From NCBI GenBank assembly GCA_002684495.1, contig NYVG01000007.1:1-40054 (forward strand): a stretch of 40,054 nt of DNA, read 5' to 3'. The notes beneath the pieces were generated by a model that did not search any database, was not told where the DNA came from, and saw only the letters and a list, made by a program, of their open reading frames with translations. Below, piece after piece: positions 33,631-40,054 of this stretch (its first letter is position 1; each line of letters opens with the position of its first letter). This DNA comes from Gammaproteobacteria bacterium (lineage in GTDB: Bacteria > Pseudomonadota > Gammaproteobacteria > Pseudomonadales > Azotimanducaceae). Position numbers and translations under genes: made by a program.

Positions 33631-34716
33631 TCAAGCCAGCGCTTCAATTTCATCAACTAGGAGGTCAATGGTTGGTAGGCGGTGAAATTCCGCTAATTGC
33701 GCCAAATGCTGTGCTTCGTTTGCTTGCAAGCTCTTTAGCGCGTCGCATAGGCTCTGGGCATTCAGCGCAGATTCCGACAAGACCTGACTGTAGCCTTGGG
33801 AGCGCGCATATTCAGCATTGGCAATTTGATCACCGCGCGAGGCCTTGGCTGACAACGGCACTAACAGGTTCAATTTCCTTAATGACAGAAGCTCGAATAA
33901 AGCATTGGCGCCAGCCCGAGAAATTACGCAATCAGCGGCACTGAGCAGATCGCCCCAACCCTGGGTAACATATTCAAACTCCAAATAACCGGTCTGCGTT
34001 ACACCGCTGACTTTGCCCGGGCCACAAATATGAATCACCGTATAGTCGCGTAACAGCGCGGGTAAGGCTGCGCGCAGTACCTGATTGAGACGGTCCGCAC
34101 CCAGACTGCCGCCTGTAACCAGCAGAATTTTTTTTTCGTCCAAGGCCAGCGCGAGGCGCCCCTTACGCCCATCTCCCGATAGCAACTCTGGTCGGATAGG
34201 AGTACCCGTGTGCACAATTCGGCCGTGAAATTTGGGCAACTCCGTCTCAGCAAAGCTAATGCAGAACGTGCGCACAAAGGACGACGCTAAGCGATTCGCC
34301 AGCCCCGGCGTTAGGTCTGATTCGTGGGCAACAACCGGCACCCTCAACAGCCACGCTGCGAATACAAGAGGTAGCGAAACAAAACCGCCTTTCGAGAAAA
34401 CCACCCGGGGCTTGATTCGACCCAGCAATACTAACGACTCAATTACCGCCCAGGCGACGCGCCCCACGTCTGTAACGTTTTGCCAATCTAAATAGCGCCG
34501 CAACTTACCCGCCGCGATGCCGTGAAAAGTCACATCCCGGTCTTGCAGCAGCTTTTCTTCAAAGCCACTACGGGTACCAATAAAGTGCACTGACCACTGC
34601 CTGGCCAACAGTTGATCGATAACCGGTAATGCGGGCACCACGTGCCCGGCGCTACCGCCGCCCACCACGGCAATAATCCCAGAACTACTCTGCTGTTGTT
34701 GCCCTGCAGCAGCCAT
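33631..34716 (-). CDS. MurG-like N-acetylglucosaminyltransferase (GT-B fold), outside the dcw cluster
   Basis: 361 residues. A family GT28 glycosyltransferase: VVGGGSAGHVVPALPV (17-32) is the N-terminal glycine loop of MurG with H25, FSKGGFVSLPLVFAAW and HESDLTPGLANR (131-142) follow, then TGGSLGADRLNQVL (201-214) and the donor-binding SRAGANALFELL. MurG adds GlcNAc from UDP-GlcNAc to lipid I to make lipid II. The wording (HESD, SRAGAN, LSAKASRGDQI) is that of Firmicutes-type MurG, not the HEQN and HKDRQQ of E. coli MurG. The gene sits beside hda rather than among murC, murD and ftsW, so it is either a second MurG-type enzyme or a relative with another lipid acceptor. Its ATG is 1 nt after the hda stop. 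Confidence 0.8.
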   Translation of the reverse strand: MAAAGQQQQSSSGIIAVVGGGSAGHVVPALPVIDQLLARQWSVHFIGTRSGFEEKLLQDRDVTFHGIAAGKLRRYLDWQNVTDVGRVAWAVIESLVLLGRIKPRVVFSKGGFVSLPLVFAAWLLRVPVVAHESDLTPGLANRLASSFVRTFCISFAETELPKFHGRIVHTGTPIRPELLSGDGRKGRLALALDEKKILLVTGGSLGADRLNQVLRAALPALLRDYTVIHICGPGKVSGVTQTGYLEFEYVTQGWGDLLSAADCVISRAGANALFELLSLRKLNLLVPLSAKASRGDQIANAEYARSQGYSQVLSESALNAQSLCDALKSLQANEAQHLAQLAEFHRLPTIDLLVDEIEALA

Positions 34717-34717
34717 C

Positions 34718-35419
34718 TCAGTATCCCAACACTTGCTTGAGCAGAGGTACGGTAAGTAAACGTTGATGGGTCAGTGTGGCCTGATCCAACCGCTCTAGGT
34801 CACGGACTAAGGTGGATAAATCCCGCGGCCCCCGCCGCAACCAATACTCTAGCACCGCATCTGGCAAATCGTACCCTTTCGCCCGCGCGCGCTGGGTCAG
34901 AACTTCAGCCTTACCTTCATCGCGCAGCGGCACGAGCGCAAAGTGCGCGAATCCACGCATACGCGAGTTCAAGTCAGGCAGATCGAACTCTACTCCCCGA
35001 GCTGATTGTTCGTGACAGACCAAAATTTCTCCATCCACAGCGTAGAGACTTTGATAAATCAACATCAATGCCTCCTCTTGCTGCTGATCGCGCCGCAGCT
35101 GGCCTAAATTATCCAATACCACGAGCGCATCGCTAGCAGAGGCCACATTAATTGCCCGTTGAATCTGCGCGCTAGCGTCCAGTGCCAGCTGTGCACAGTC
35201 TAGGTAAATCGTCTGACGACCAGATTGCAGCGCACCACGGCAATGAGCTTGCAACAGATGGGAGCGGCCACTGGATCGCGGGCCACTGATCCAGATGCCT
35301 CGAAACCCAGCTTTTGGCGATCGCAAAAACGCGACCAATTCGAGGTTTTCGCCGACCACAAAATTGTCCATGGTTGGACAATAGGCATTGTCAATTGGCA
35401 ACGTAAATTGCGTGCTCAA
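34718..35419 (-). CDS. hda: DnaA regulatory inactivator Hda
   Basis: 233 residues. An AAA+ relative of DnaA that, with the DNA-loaded sliding clamp, stimulates ATP hydrolysis by DnaA and so blocks re-initiation. The clamp-binding motif QFTLP is at residues 4-8, next to the N-terminus as in E. coli. The Walker A region reads SGPRSSGRSHLL, with Arg in the lysine place as in E. coli Hda, and Walker B is ALVVLDNLGQL. The arginine-finger region is around RGFAHF and the C-terminal lid around RRGPRDLSTL. The only start that keeps the clamp motif close to the N-terminus is the TTG at 35417-35419, whose TTGA overlaps the stop of the upstream gene. Rare starts and overlap suggest low, coupled translation. 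Confidence 0.93.
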   Translation of the reverse strand: MSTQFTLPIDNAYCPTMDNFVVGENLELVAFLRSPKAGFRGIWISGPRSSGRSHLLQAHCRGALQSGRQTIYLDCAQLALDASAQIQRAINVASASDALVVLDNLGQLRRDQQQEEALMLIYQSLYAVDGEILVCHEQSARGVEFDLPDLNSRMRGFAHFALVPLRDEGKAEVLTQRARAKGYDLPDAVLEYWLRRGPRDLSTLVRDLERLDQATLTHQRLLTVPLLKQVLGY

Positions 35420-36057
35420 GAGCCGCTACTGCCTTCGCGAGCGGGCGCTGTAACTTGCTTACGCAAATTTAGTTGGTGCTGGATGCGCCCACTCCAGACC
35501 ACTATGTAGTGAAGACCAGAGGCGCTGCCAAGGATGGCCAACAACCATAAACAATAGGGATCGACCCATTGCTCTGTGGTGCGCCCTAGGTAATCGCCCA
35601 CTTGAGCCAGCAGTGGTAACTGCACCGACGCGCCAGGCAACAGATACAACATGATTAAGATCAAGGTGACCACCTGCATGGCGGTATTGGCTTTGCTGAC
35701 TAAACTGGGTTTGATTTCAAACGGCCCAAAAGCGAGCCGATACAGAGAACCCCCAATGAGGATAATCAAATCACGGCCAATGGTAAGCACGGCAAGCCAA
35801 AACGGAATATAGCCTTGGAAAGCAAATACGATAAAAGTTGCCGCGACCAAAACTTTATCGGCCAAAGGATCCAGAATAGAACCCAAGTGCGATTGCCAAT
35901 TGTAGTGCCGTGCTAACGCGCCATCGACGCCATCAGAAATTCCCGCAATCGCCATAAGAGCCAGCGCCAGCGCGATTTCGCCATGCCATAGAAACCAGGC
36001 GGTGGGCGCCACCAGCAGCATACGCAGAATCGATAGTACATTAGGCAGATAATGCAT
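35416..36057 (-). CDS. CDP-alcohol phosphatidyltransferase family protein
   Basis: 213 residues. An inner-membrane enzyme with about five hydrophobic helices and the family motif D-G-x2-A-R-x8-G-x3-D-x3-D, seen as DGALAR followed by GSILDPLADK. The family transfers a phosphatidyl group from CDP-diacylglycerol to an alcohol; members include PgsA (phosphatidylglycerophosphate) and other phospholipid synthases. Position next to hda is common in some Gammaproteobacteria, whereas the standard pgsA lies beside uvrC, so this may be a second synthase; the alcohol acceptor is unknown. Its ATG overlaps the stop of the DUF2066 gene as TGATG, and its stop overlaps the hda start as TTGA, so the three are translated as one unit. 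Confidence 0.88.
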   Translation of the reverse strand: MHYLPNVLSILRMLLVAPTAWFLWHGEIALALALMAIAGISDGVDGALARHYNWQSHLGSILDPLADKVLVAATFIVFAFQGYIPFWLAVLTIGRDLIILIGGSLYRLAFGPFEIKPSLVSKANTAMQVVTLILIMLYLLPGASVQLPLLAQVGDYLGRTTEQWVDPYCLWLLAILGSASGLHYIVVWSGRIQHQLNLRKQVTAPAREGSSGS

Positions 36058-37154
36058 CAGTCACGCCACAACAAACTGGGCACTGCGGCATAGTCTTCAG
36101 TCGCCTGGATTGCTAATCGACCATCACGGGTCAACAACGATAACAGCAACTTCGCGCTTGCCGCAGTGCTGACATTCAAGGCCAGTTTACCATCTACGAT
36201 AGATGCTACGGTGACCTCTTCAACAAACTCGAATTGACGAAAATAATTCATCATTCGGGCGTATTGCGCAATTTCAGTCACCTCATCCACGTACAATGTA
36301 TGGTCAAACTGATCGCCGGAAAAGACCGTCATCGCCGGCGCGAAATAGCTGGTCGCCAACTCCGTGGCAACATTTGCCGCCTGCTCGGCACTCAACCCTG
36401 AGAAATTAATGGTTACCGGCACTAGATCTTCCGCAAAAGCGACCTGCCAGTCGCCACTGTACAGTGTCTGGTCACCCACACGCTGTGCACGCATTCGACC
36501 CACGATGAGTTGATTTATGCCATAGCGATCAGTTGCGCGGATAAGCGTTGGTAAAAAGTTGCCCCACACAATCCCTGGCGACACATGCAGATTGTCTTGT
36601 AAGTCGAGCAACGGTAACGCCACCGGCAAGCCACGCTTACGCGCTTGACGCTGCAGAGCTTGCCCAAGTTCCAGCTGGGCGCCATCGCGCAGCAATGACC
36701 GCTGCCCCTCTTGCTCGACCACCATCCAAGCCATGCTCAGAGGCCGGCCGGACCACCAGATCGGCAATCGCGCTTCTCGCACCAACTCCAATATCGCTTG
36801 CTCCTGAAATCTGACTTCCAGCGCCAGCGCCGCAGCGCCGTCTTGAGAAACCGTGTCATCAGAGCGGACGAATACGTATTCGCTATAAAATCGGTCAGGC
36901 TGGGCTAGTGCATTGCTGATCGGTTGATTGCGCGGAATCGTACCTAGACCCGAAACCCGCGACAGAACCTCAAGCAACGCCTGTCGCGCCGCTTGCTGAC
37001 GATTACTTTCACTTTGATCTTCTACTGGCTGTTCTGCGGTATAGAGTTGTTCATCGCTTATCCCCGCGATAACAGGTAGCGGCACAGTCAGCAGCACGAG
37101 CAGAAGCGCACAGAATCTGTGCTTTGCAACAACACTGCTGACGAGATGATTCAT
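36057..37154 (-). CDS. Exported DUF2066 protein
   Basis: About 365 residues. A signal peptide (hydrophobic LLLVLLTVPLPVIA near residues 17-30) leads into a conserved but uncharacterised protein of the DUF2066 family, recognised from AARQALLEVLSRVSGL, the SEYVFV stretch, LPIWWSGRPLSMAW and FRQFEFVEEVTVASI. It is found next to hda and purM in many Gammaproteobacteria, for example Pseudomonas. No catalytic motif is visible. The start is the ATG at 37152-37154; a GTG three codons earlier is possible, and GGAG lies immediately before the ATG. It is the first gene of the probable operon DUF2066-phosphatidyltransferase-hda-murG-like, with a promoter at 37186-37215. Confidence 0.85.
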   Translation of the reverse strand: MNHLVSSVVAKHRFCALLLVLLTVPLPVIAGISDEQLYTAEQPVEDQSESNRQQAARQALLEVLSRVSGLGTIPRNQPISNALAQPDRFYSEYVFVRSDDTVSQDGAAALALEVRFQEQAILELVREARLPIWWSGRPLSMAWMVVEQEGQRSLLRDGAQLELGQALQRQARKRGLPVALPLLDLQDNLHVSPGIVWGNFLPTLIRATDRYGINQLIVGRMRAQRVGDQTLYSGDWQVAFAEDLVPVTINFSGLSAEQAANVATELATSYFAPAMTVFSGDQFDHTLYVDEVTEIAQYARMMNYFRQFEFVEEVTVASIVDGKLALNVSTAASAKLLLSLLTRDGRLAIQATEDYAAVPSLLWRD

Positions 37155-37185
37155 ACACTCCACGAACTTTGACTAGATATCGCGC

Positions 37186-37215
37186 AGTGTAGCTAATTAC
37201 GGCAGATATTGAGAA
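37186..37215 (-). promoter_or_regulatory. Promoter of the DUF2066-hda operon
   Basis: On the minus strand, TTCTCA (-35, 37210-37215, 4 of 6) and TACACT (-10, 37186-37191, 4 of 6) are 18 bp apart, with discriminator GCGCG. The same -10 and discriminator, TACACTGCGC, occur in the divergent purM promoter. Confidence 0.5.
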
Positions 37216-37247
37216 CACCATCTGACATTCAGATAAAGTGGCTTGTA

Positions 37248-37276
37248 TTCACGCACCGGCCTCGCCCCTGTACACT
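37248..37276 (+). promoter_or_regulatory. Promoter of purM
   Basis: TTCACG (-35, 37248-37253, 4 of 6) and TACACT (-10, 37271-37276, 4 of 6) are separated by 17 bp. Transcription would start near 37283, downstream of the longest possible purM start (GTG 37238), which supports the shorter start at 37304. Confidence 0.55.
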
Positions 37277-37303
37277 GCGCAGCAAAATTATCGAGATCAG
37301 AGA

Positions 37304-38353
37304 GTGTCTGCATCCAAATCACCTGGAGACGAACCAGGATTGACCTACAAGCAAGCCGGCGTCGATATCGAGGCCGGTGCAGATTTGATTCGACGCATCG
37401 CGCCGGCCGCCAGAGCCACCAGACGCCCGGAACTGCTCGGCGGGCTGGGCGGATTCGCTGCCATGGCCGAATTACCTAGCGGCTATGAGCAACCGATACT
37501 GGTAACGGGCACAGATGGTGTGGGCACCAAACTGAAGCTCGCCATTGACTATGCGCGTCATGACGGGGTCGGCCAAGACCTTGTCGCGATGTGTGCCAAC
37601 GATGTCTTGGTCACCGGCGCTGAAGCCTTTCTGTTTCTGGACTACTACGCCACTGGCAAGCTGGACGTTGATGTTGCAGAACGGGTCATTAAAGGCATCG
37701 CTAAAGGCTGCGATCTGGCAGGCTGCGCGTTGGCCGGTGGCGAGACTGCTGAGATGCCCGGCTTTTACAGCGACGGCGAATACGACCTAGCCGGCTTCTG
37801 CATCGGCGTTGTTGAAAAACGCAAAATCATCGACGGCAGCCAGATTCAAGCCGGCAATAAGATCATAGGCTTGCCAAGCAGTGGACCGCACAGCAACGGT
37901 TATTCCTTGGTGCGCAAAGTTATAGAACATCAAGGCGTTGTGCCGAATGAAGATCTGCTCGACGACTTGCTGGCACCGACCCGCATTTATGTAAAACCCG
38001 TGCGCGCATTGCTTAGCCAAATCAACGTAAATGGCATGGTGCATATAACCGGCGGCGGTTTTTACGAGAATATTCCCCGAGTGTTTACGACATCCGATCA
38101 TGCCGCATGTATTGACCTCGACAGCTGGCAACGACCAGAGGTATTTGCGTGGTTGCAACAGGCCGGCAATATCAGTGAGGCGGAAATGCTTAGTACTTTC
38201 AACTGTGGTTTGGGTCTATTGTTAATCGTCAATGAACAAGACAGCGCAGCCGCAGTGGATCTTTTGCGTGCCCAAGGAGAACAACCCGTGGTCGTCGGCG
38301 ACATCGTCCCCGCAGGCACGCCTGCGCAACCCGGCCAGCTTGTGATCGCCTAG
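37304..38353 (+). CDS. purM: Phosphoribosylformylglycinamidine cyclo-ligase (AIR synthetase)
   Basis: 349 residues, close to E. coli PurM (345). Fifth step of purine synthesis: ATP-dependent ring closure of FGAM to AIR. LTYKQAGVDIEAG at the N-terminus, GGLGGFAAM, the nucleotide-binding VTGTDGVGTKLKLA, DLVAMCANDVLVTGAEAFLF and GCALAGGETAEMPG are family signatures, as are SSGPHSNGYSLVRK and VHITGGGFYENIPRV. The frame runs back to a GTG at 37238, but the promoter lies inside that extension and the family N-terminus starts at about the GTG 37304-37306, so I start there; the Shine-Dalgarno is weak. purN, which follows purM in many Gammaproteobacteria, is absent; dcd lies next, on the other strand. 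Confidence 0.96.
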   Translation: MSASKSPGDEPGLTYKQAGVDIEAGADLIRRIAPAARATRRPELLGGLGGFAAMAELPSGYEQPILVTGTDGVGTKLKLAIDYARHDGVGQDLVAMCANDVLVTGAEAFLFLDYYATGKLDVDVAERVIKGIAKGCDLAGCALAGGETAEMPGFYSDGEYDLAGFCIGVVEKRKIIDGSQIQAGNKIIGLPSSGPHSNGYSLVRKVIEHQGVVPNEDLLDDLLAPTRIYVKPVRALLSQINVNGMVHITGGGFYENIPRVFTTSDHAACIDLDSWQRPEVFAWLQQAGNISEAEMLSTFNCGLGLLLIVNEQDSAAAVDLLRAQGEQPVVVGDIVPAGTPAQPGQLVIA

Positions 38354-38390
38354 TCTAGGGGGCTGTAAACAAACAAAAGGGGTTACCAAG

Positions 38391-38412
38391 GCCGAGACTT
38401 TAAGTCTTCGGC
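38391..38412 (-). terminator. Terminator candidate at the end of dcd (possibly bidirectional)
   Basis: GCCGA-GACTT-T-AAGTC-T-TCGGC is a near-perfect inverted repeat with one bulged T, overlapping the dcd stop codon. On the minus strand a T-rich CCTTTTGTTTGTTT follows about 10 nt later. The purM end lies 38 nt to the left on the plus strand, so it could serve both genes. Confidence 0.4.
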
Positions 38413-38963
38413 AGCGTCACCCCTGTTTGGCCTTGATATTTGCCGCCGCGGTCTTTGTAACTGACTTGGCAGCGCTCATCCGATTGAAAAAATAACATCT
38501 GCGCCACACCCTCGTTGGCGTAAATCTTTGCCGGCAACGTCGTTGTATTGGAAAACTCTAGAGTGACGTGCCCCTCCCACTCGGGCTCGAGCGGCGTGAC
38601 ATTGACAATGATACCGCAGCGCGCGTAGGTGGATTTACCCAGACAAATAGTCAACACATCCTCTGGTATACGGAAATACTCAACCGTACTCGCCAACGCA
38701 AAAGAGTTGGGCGGAATAATGCACACATCATCTTCGATATCGACAAAGCTTTTGGCGTCAAAGGCCTTGGGATCAACCGTCGCCGAGTGAATATTCGTGA
38801 ACACTTTAAACTGTGGCCCACAGCGAACGTCATAACCATAACTGGACGTGCCGTAGGAAATTACTTTGTTGCCATCCTGGTGACGTACCTGTCCAGGTTC
38901 AAACGGGGCGATCATCCCGGCTTCAGCTTGTTCAATGATCCAGCGATCCGACTTAATGGTCAT
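38400..38963 (-). CDS. dcd: dCTP deaminase
   Basis: 187 residues, matching the 188-residue Pseudomonas form. Deaminates dCTP to dUTP, the main route to thymidylate in Gammaproteobacteria. The family pattern is complete: [39 protein letters not shown] with R115 and the catalytic E136 in HVTLEFSN, then [10 protein letters not shown]. The monofunctional type is meant, not the deaminase/dUTPase of archaea. The gene is adjacent to apbC on the same strand with a 50-bp gap, as in Pseudomonas. The stop lies in the terminator-like hairpin. Confidence 0.97.
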   Translation of the reverse strand: MTIKSDRWIIEQAEAGMIAPFEPGQVRHQDGNKVISYGTSSYGYDVRCGPQFKVFTNIHSATVDPKAFDAKSFVDIEDDVCIIPPNSFALASTVEYFRIPEDVLTICLGKSTYARCGIIVNVTPLEPEWEGHVTLEFSNTTTLPAKIYANEGVAQMLFFQSDERCQVSYKDRGGKYQGQTGVTLPKT

Positions 38964-39013
38964 AGTTTGTTCTCTAGTGAATTCAGTATTTCTGCAGCGG
39001 CAATTTGCGCCTA

Positions 39014-40027
39014 TTAATCATCAACCATGCGAATCGTTGGCGCTGCTTGTTCCCGCGTCCATAAACGCGCTGCCAAATGCCTTGCCGCGTCGCGATATAA
39101 CTCGCTGGCAGCTGATTCTGGCGCCGCACGAACAGTTGGGGTACCACCATCCGCTTGCTGACGGATATCCATCGACAAAGGCAACTGTCCCAGTAATGGC
39201 ACACCAAGCTCGCCAGAAATCTTGCTGCCGCCACCAGAGCCAAAGGGGTGACTGATGTGGCCACAACTTTCACAGCAATGCACGCTCATGTTTTCCAGAA
39301 TGCCCAACACAGGAATATCCACCTTGCCGAACATCTCCACCCCTTTCATTGCGTCGAGCAAGGCAATATCTTGCGGGGTCGTAACAATCACCGCGCCAGC
39401 CACCGGAGCCTTTTGCGACAGCGTCAGCTGAATATCACCGGTGCCCGGGGGCATGTCGACGATAAGGTAATCCAGATCACCCCATTGAGTCTGACCGAGG
39501 ATCTGTTGCAACGCACCACTGGCCATAGGTCCACGCCAGACCATGGGCGTTTTATCGGTGATCATAAAACTCATGGACATGGCTTTCAGACCGTGGGCGC
39601 GGATCGGTTCAAAAAATTTGCCGTCCTTAATGTCGGGGCGCCGGCCTTCCTCAACACCGAGCATCATGCCTTGGCTTGGACCATAGATATCGGCATCCAG
39701 CAGACCGACCTTTGCGCCTTCGGCATCTAATGCTAATGCCAGATTTACCGCTGTGGTGGATTTGCCAACACCGCCCTTGCCACTGGCTACCAGCACAATA
39801 TTTTTAACCTGATTAAAGGCGCGTCCATGGTCTGCAGCAAAGCGCAGTTCTAAGTCGACATCAGCACCGCCCAGAAACTCGGCGAGTTGCTGTTGTAATT
39901 GAGCCTGCAGACCATGCGCCGGATATCCCAGCGTTACCGAAATCCGATTCCCCGACGCCAAAATTCGTGCGCCCAGTTCTTGCCAGGTTTTGCCTAAGTA
40001 GGGATCTGTAAACTCTTCGACCTTCAT
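39014..40027 (-). CDS. apbC: Iron-sulfur cluster carrier protein ApbC (Mrp family)
   Basis: 337 residues. A P-loop ATPase dimer that holds a bridging [4Fe-4S] cluster and passes it to apoproteins in the cytoplasm. An N-terminal MIP18-like region (1-70) is followed by the deviant Walker [10 protein letters not shown] (83-91), [10 protein letters not shown], the switch-like DMPPGTGD (191-198) and the cluster-binding C252-x2-C255 in CESCGH. The ATG at 40025-40027 is directly preceded by an in-frame TAA, so the start cannot lie further upstream and the gene is complete. In most Gammaproteobacteria metG lies divergently beside it; that would be outside the window. Confidence 0.96.
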   Translation of the reverse strand: MKVEEFTDPYLGKTWQELGARILASGNRISVTLGYPAHGLQAQLQQQLAEFLGGADVDLELRFAADHGRAFNQVKNIVLVASGKGGVGKSTTAVNLALALDAEGAKVGLLDADIYGPSQGMMLGVEEGRRPDIKDGKFFEPIRAHGLKAMSMSFMITDKTPMVWRGPMASGALQQILGQTQWGDLDYLIVDMPPGTGDIQLTLSQKAPVAGAVIVTTPQDIALLDAMKGVEMFGKVDIPVLGILENMSVHCCESCGHISHPFGSGGGSKISGELGVPLLGQLPLSMDIRQQADGGTPTVRAAPESAASELYRDAARHLAARLWTREQAAPTIRMVDD

Positions 40028-40054
40028 TTATCTGCGGTGCCCTTAATCGTCAGC

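Noticed and set aside
37238-37303. Longer PurM starting at GTG 37238
   Set aside because: The extension has no family match and contains the likely -35/-10 of purM.
1-40054. Search for defence systems, CRISPR arrays, prophage, insertion sequences, integrons
   Set aside because: No Cas, toxin-antitoxin, transposase, integrase or phage structural gene is visible; almost all genes are core housekeeping.

Overview
The window is a stretch of gammaproteobacterial chromosome, most likely from a marine or aquatic member near the Pseudomonadales/Cellvibrionales. The evidence is gene order: gyrA-serC-pheA-hisC-tyrA-cmk-rpsA-ihfB-lapA on the minus strand, with mtaD-ubiG-yciK running the other way from gyrA, is a conserved gammaproteobacterial arrangement best known from Pseudomonas. 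The same holds for scpA-scpB-rluB, for purM divergent from DUF2066 and hda, and for dcd next to apbC. A C-terminal dockerin-like pair of a type common in marine bacteria, and a sulfatase, add a marine flavour. No species can be named from sequence alone.

Layout. (1) 1-5.1 kb is accessory: a large secreted calcium-binding protein with an N-terminal cupredoxin-like domain, a small membrane-anchored unknown, and an exported S1 sulfatase. This block abuts the 3' end of a tRNA-Asn gene (5172-5247) and a degenerate partial copy of that tRNA (5070-5150), so it may be an old island at a tRNA site; no integrase is seen. (2) 5.3-17.7 kb is a long minus-strand run: gyrA, then serine/aromatic/histidine biosynthesis (serC, pheA, hisC, tyrA), cmk, rpsA, ihfB, lapA, a ComEA-like protein, a nitronate monooxygenase-like flavoprotein and a lipoprotein. 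(3) 17.9-20.8 kb on the plus strand holds mtaD, ubiG and yciK. (4) 20.8-25.4 kb on the minus strand holds a YciO/TsaC-family protein, trpS, scpA, scpB and rluB. (5) 25.4-32.4 kb on the plus strand holds yciB, pdxJ, an exported cyclophilin, a membrane-tethered cold-shock-domain protein, argS, sseA and mnmC. (6) 32.4-37.2 kb on the minus strand holds the probable operon DUF2066-CDP-alcohol phosphatidyltransferase-hda-murG-like, then serA. (7) 37.3-40 kb holds purM (plus), dcd and apbC (minus).

Most genes are housekeeping: amino-acid and cofactor synthesis, translation, chromosome topology and segregation, envelope. Coding density is very high. Many neighbours overlap by a few bases, and two convergent pairs have no intergenic DNA at all (yciK/rluB stops abut; mnmC/serA share a CTAG). 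No gap exceeds 300 bp. I did not find a defence island, CRISPR array, prophage, insertion sequence or an obviously new multi-gene system. The more unusual points are: a TrpRS with a four-cysteine motif resembling the [4Fe-4S] motif of Thermotoga TrpRS; a MurG paralogue outside the dcw cluster with Firmicutes-like motifs; a perfect 10-bp inverted repeat that could hide the ribosome-binding site of the ComEA-like gene; a cold-shock domain tethered to the membrane; and the tRNA-Asn remnant beside the accessory block.
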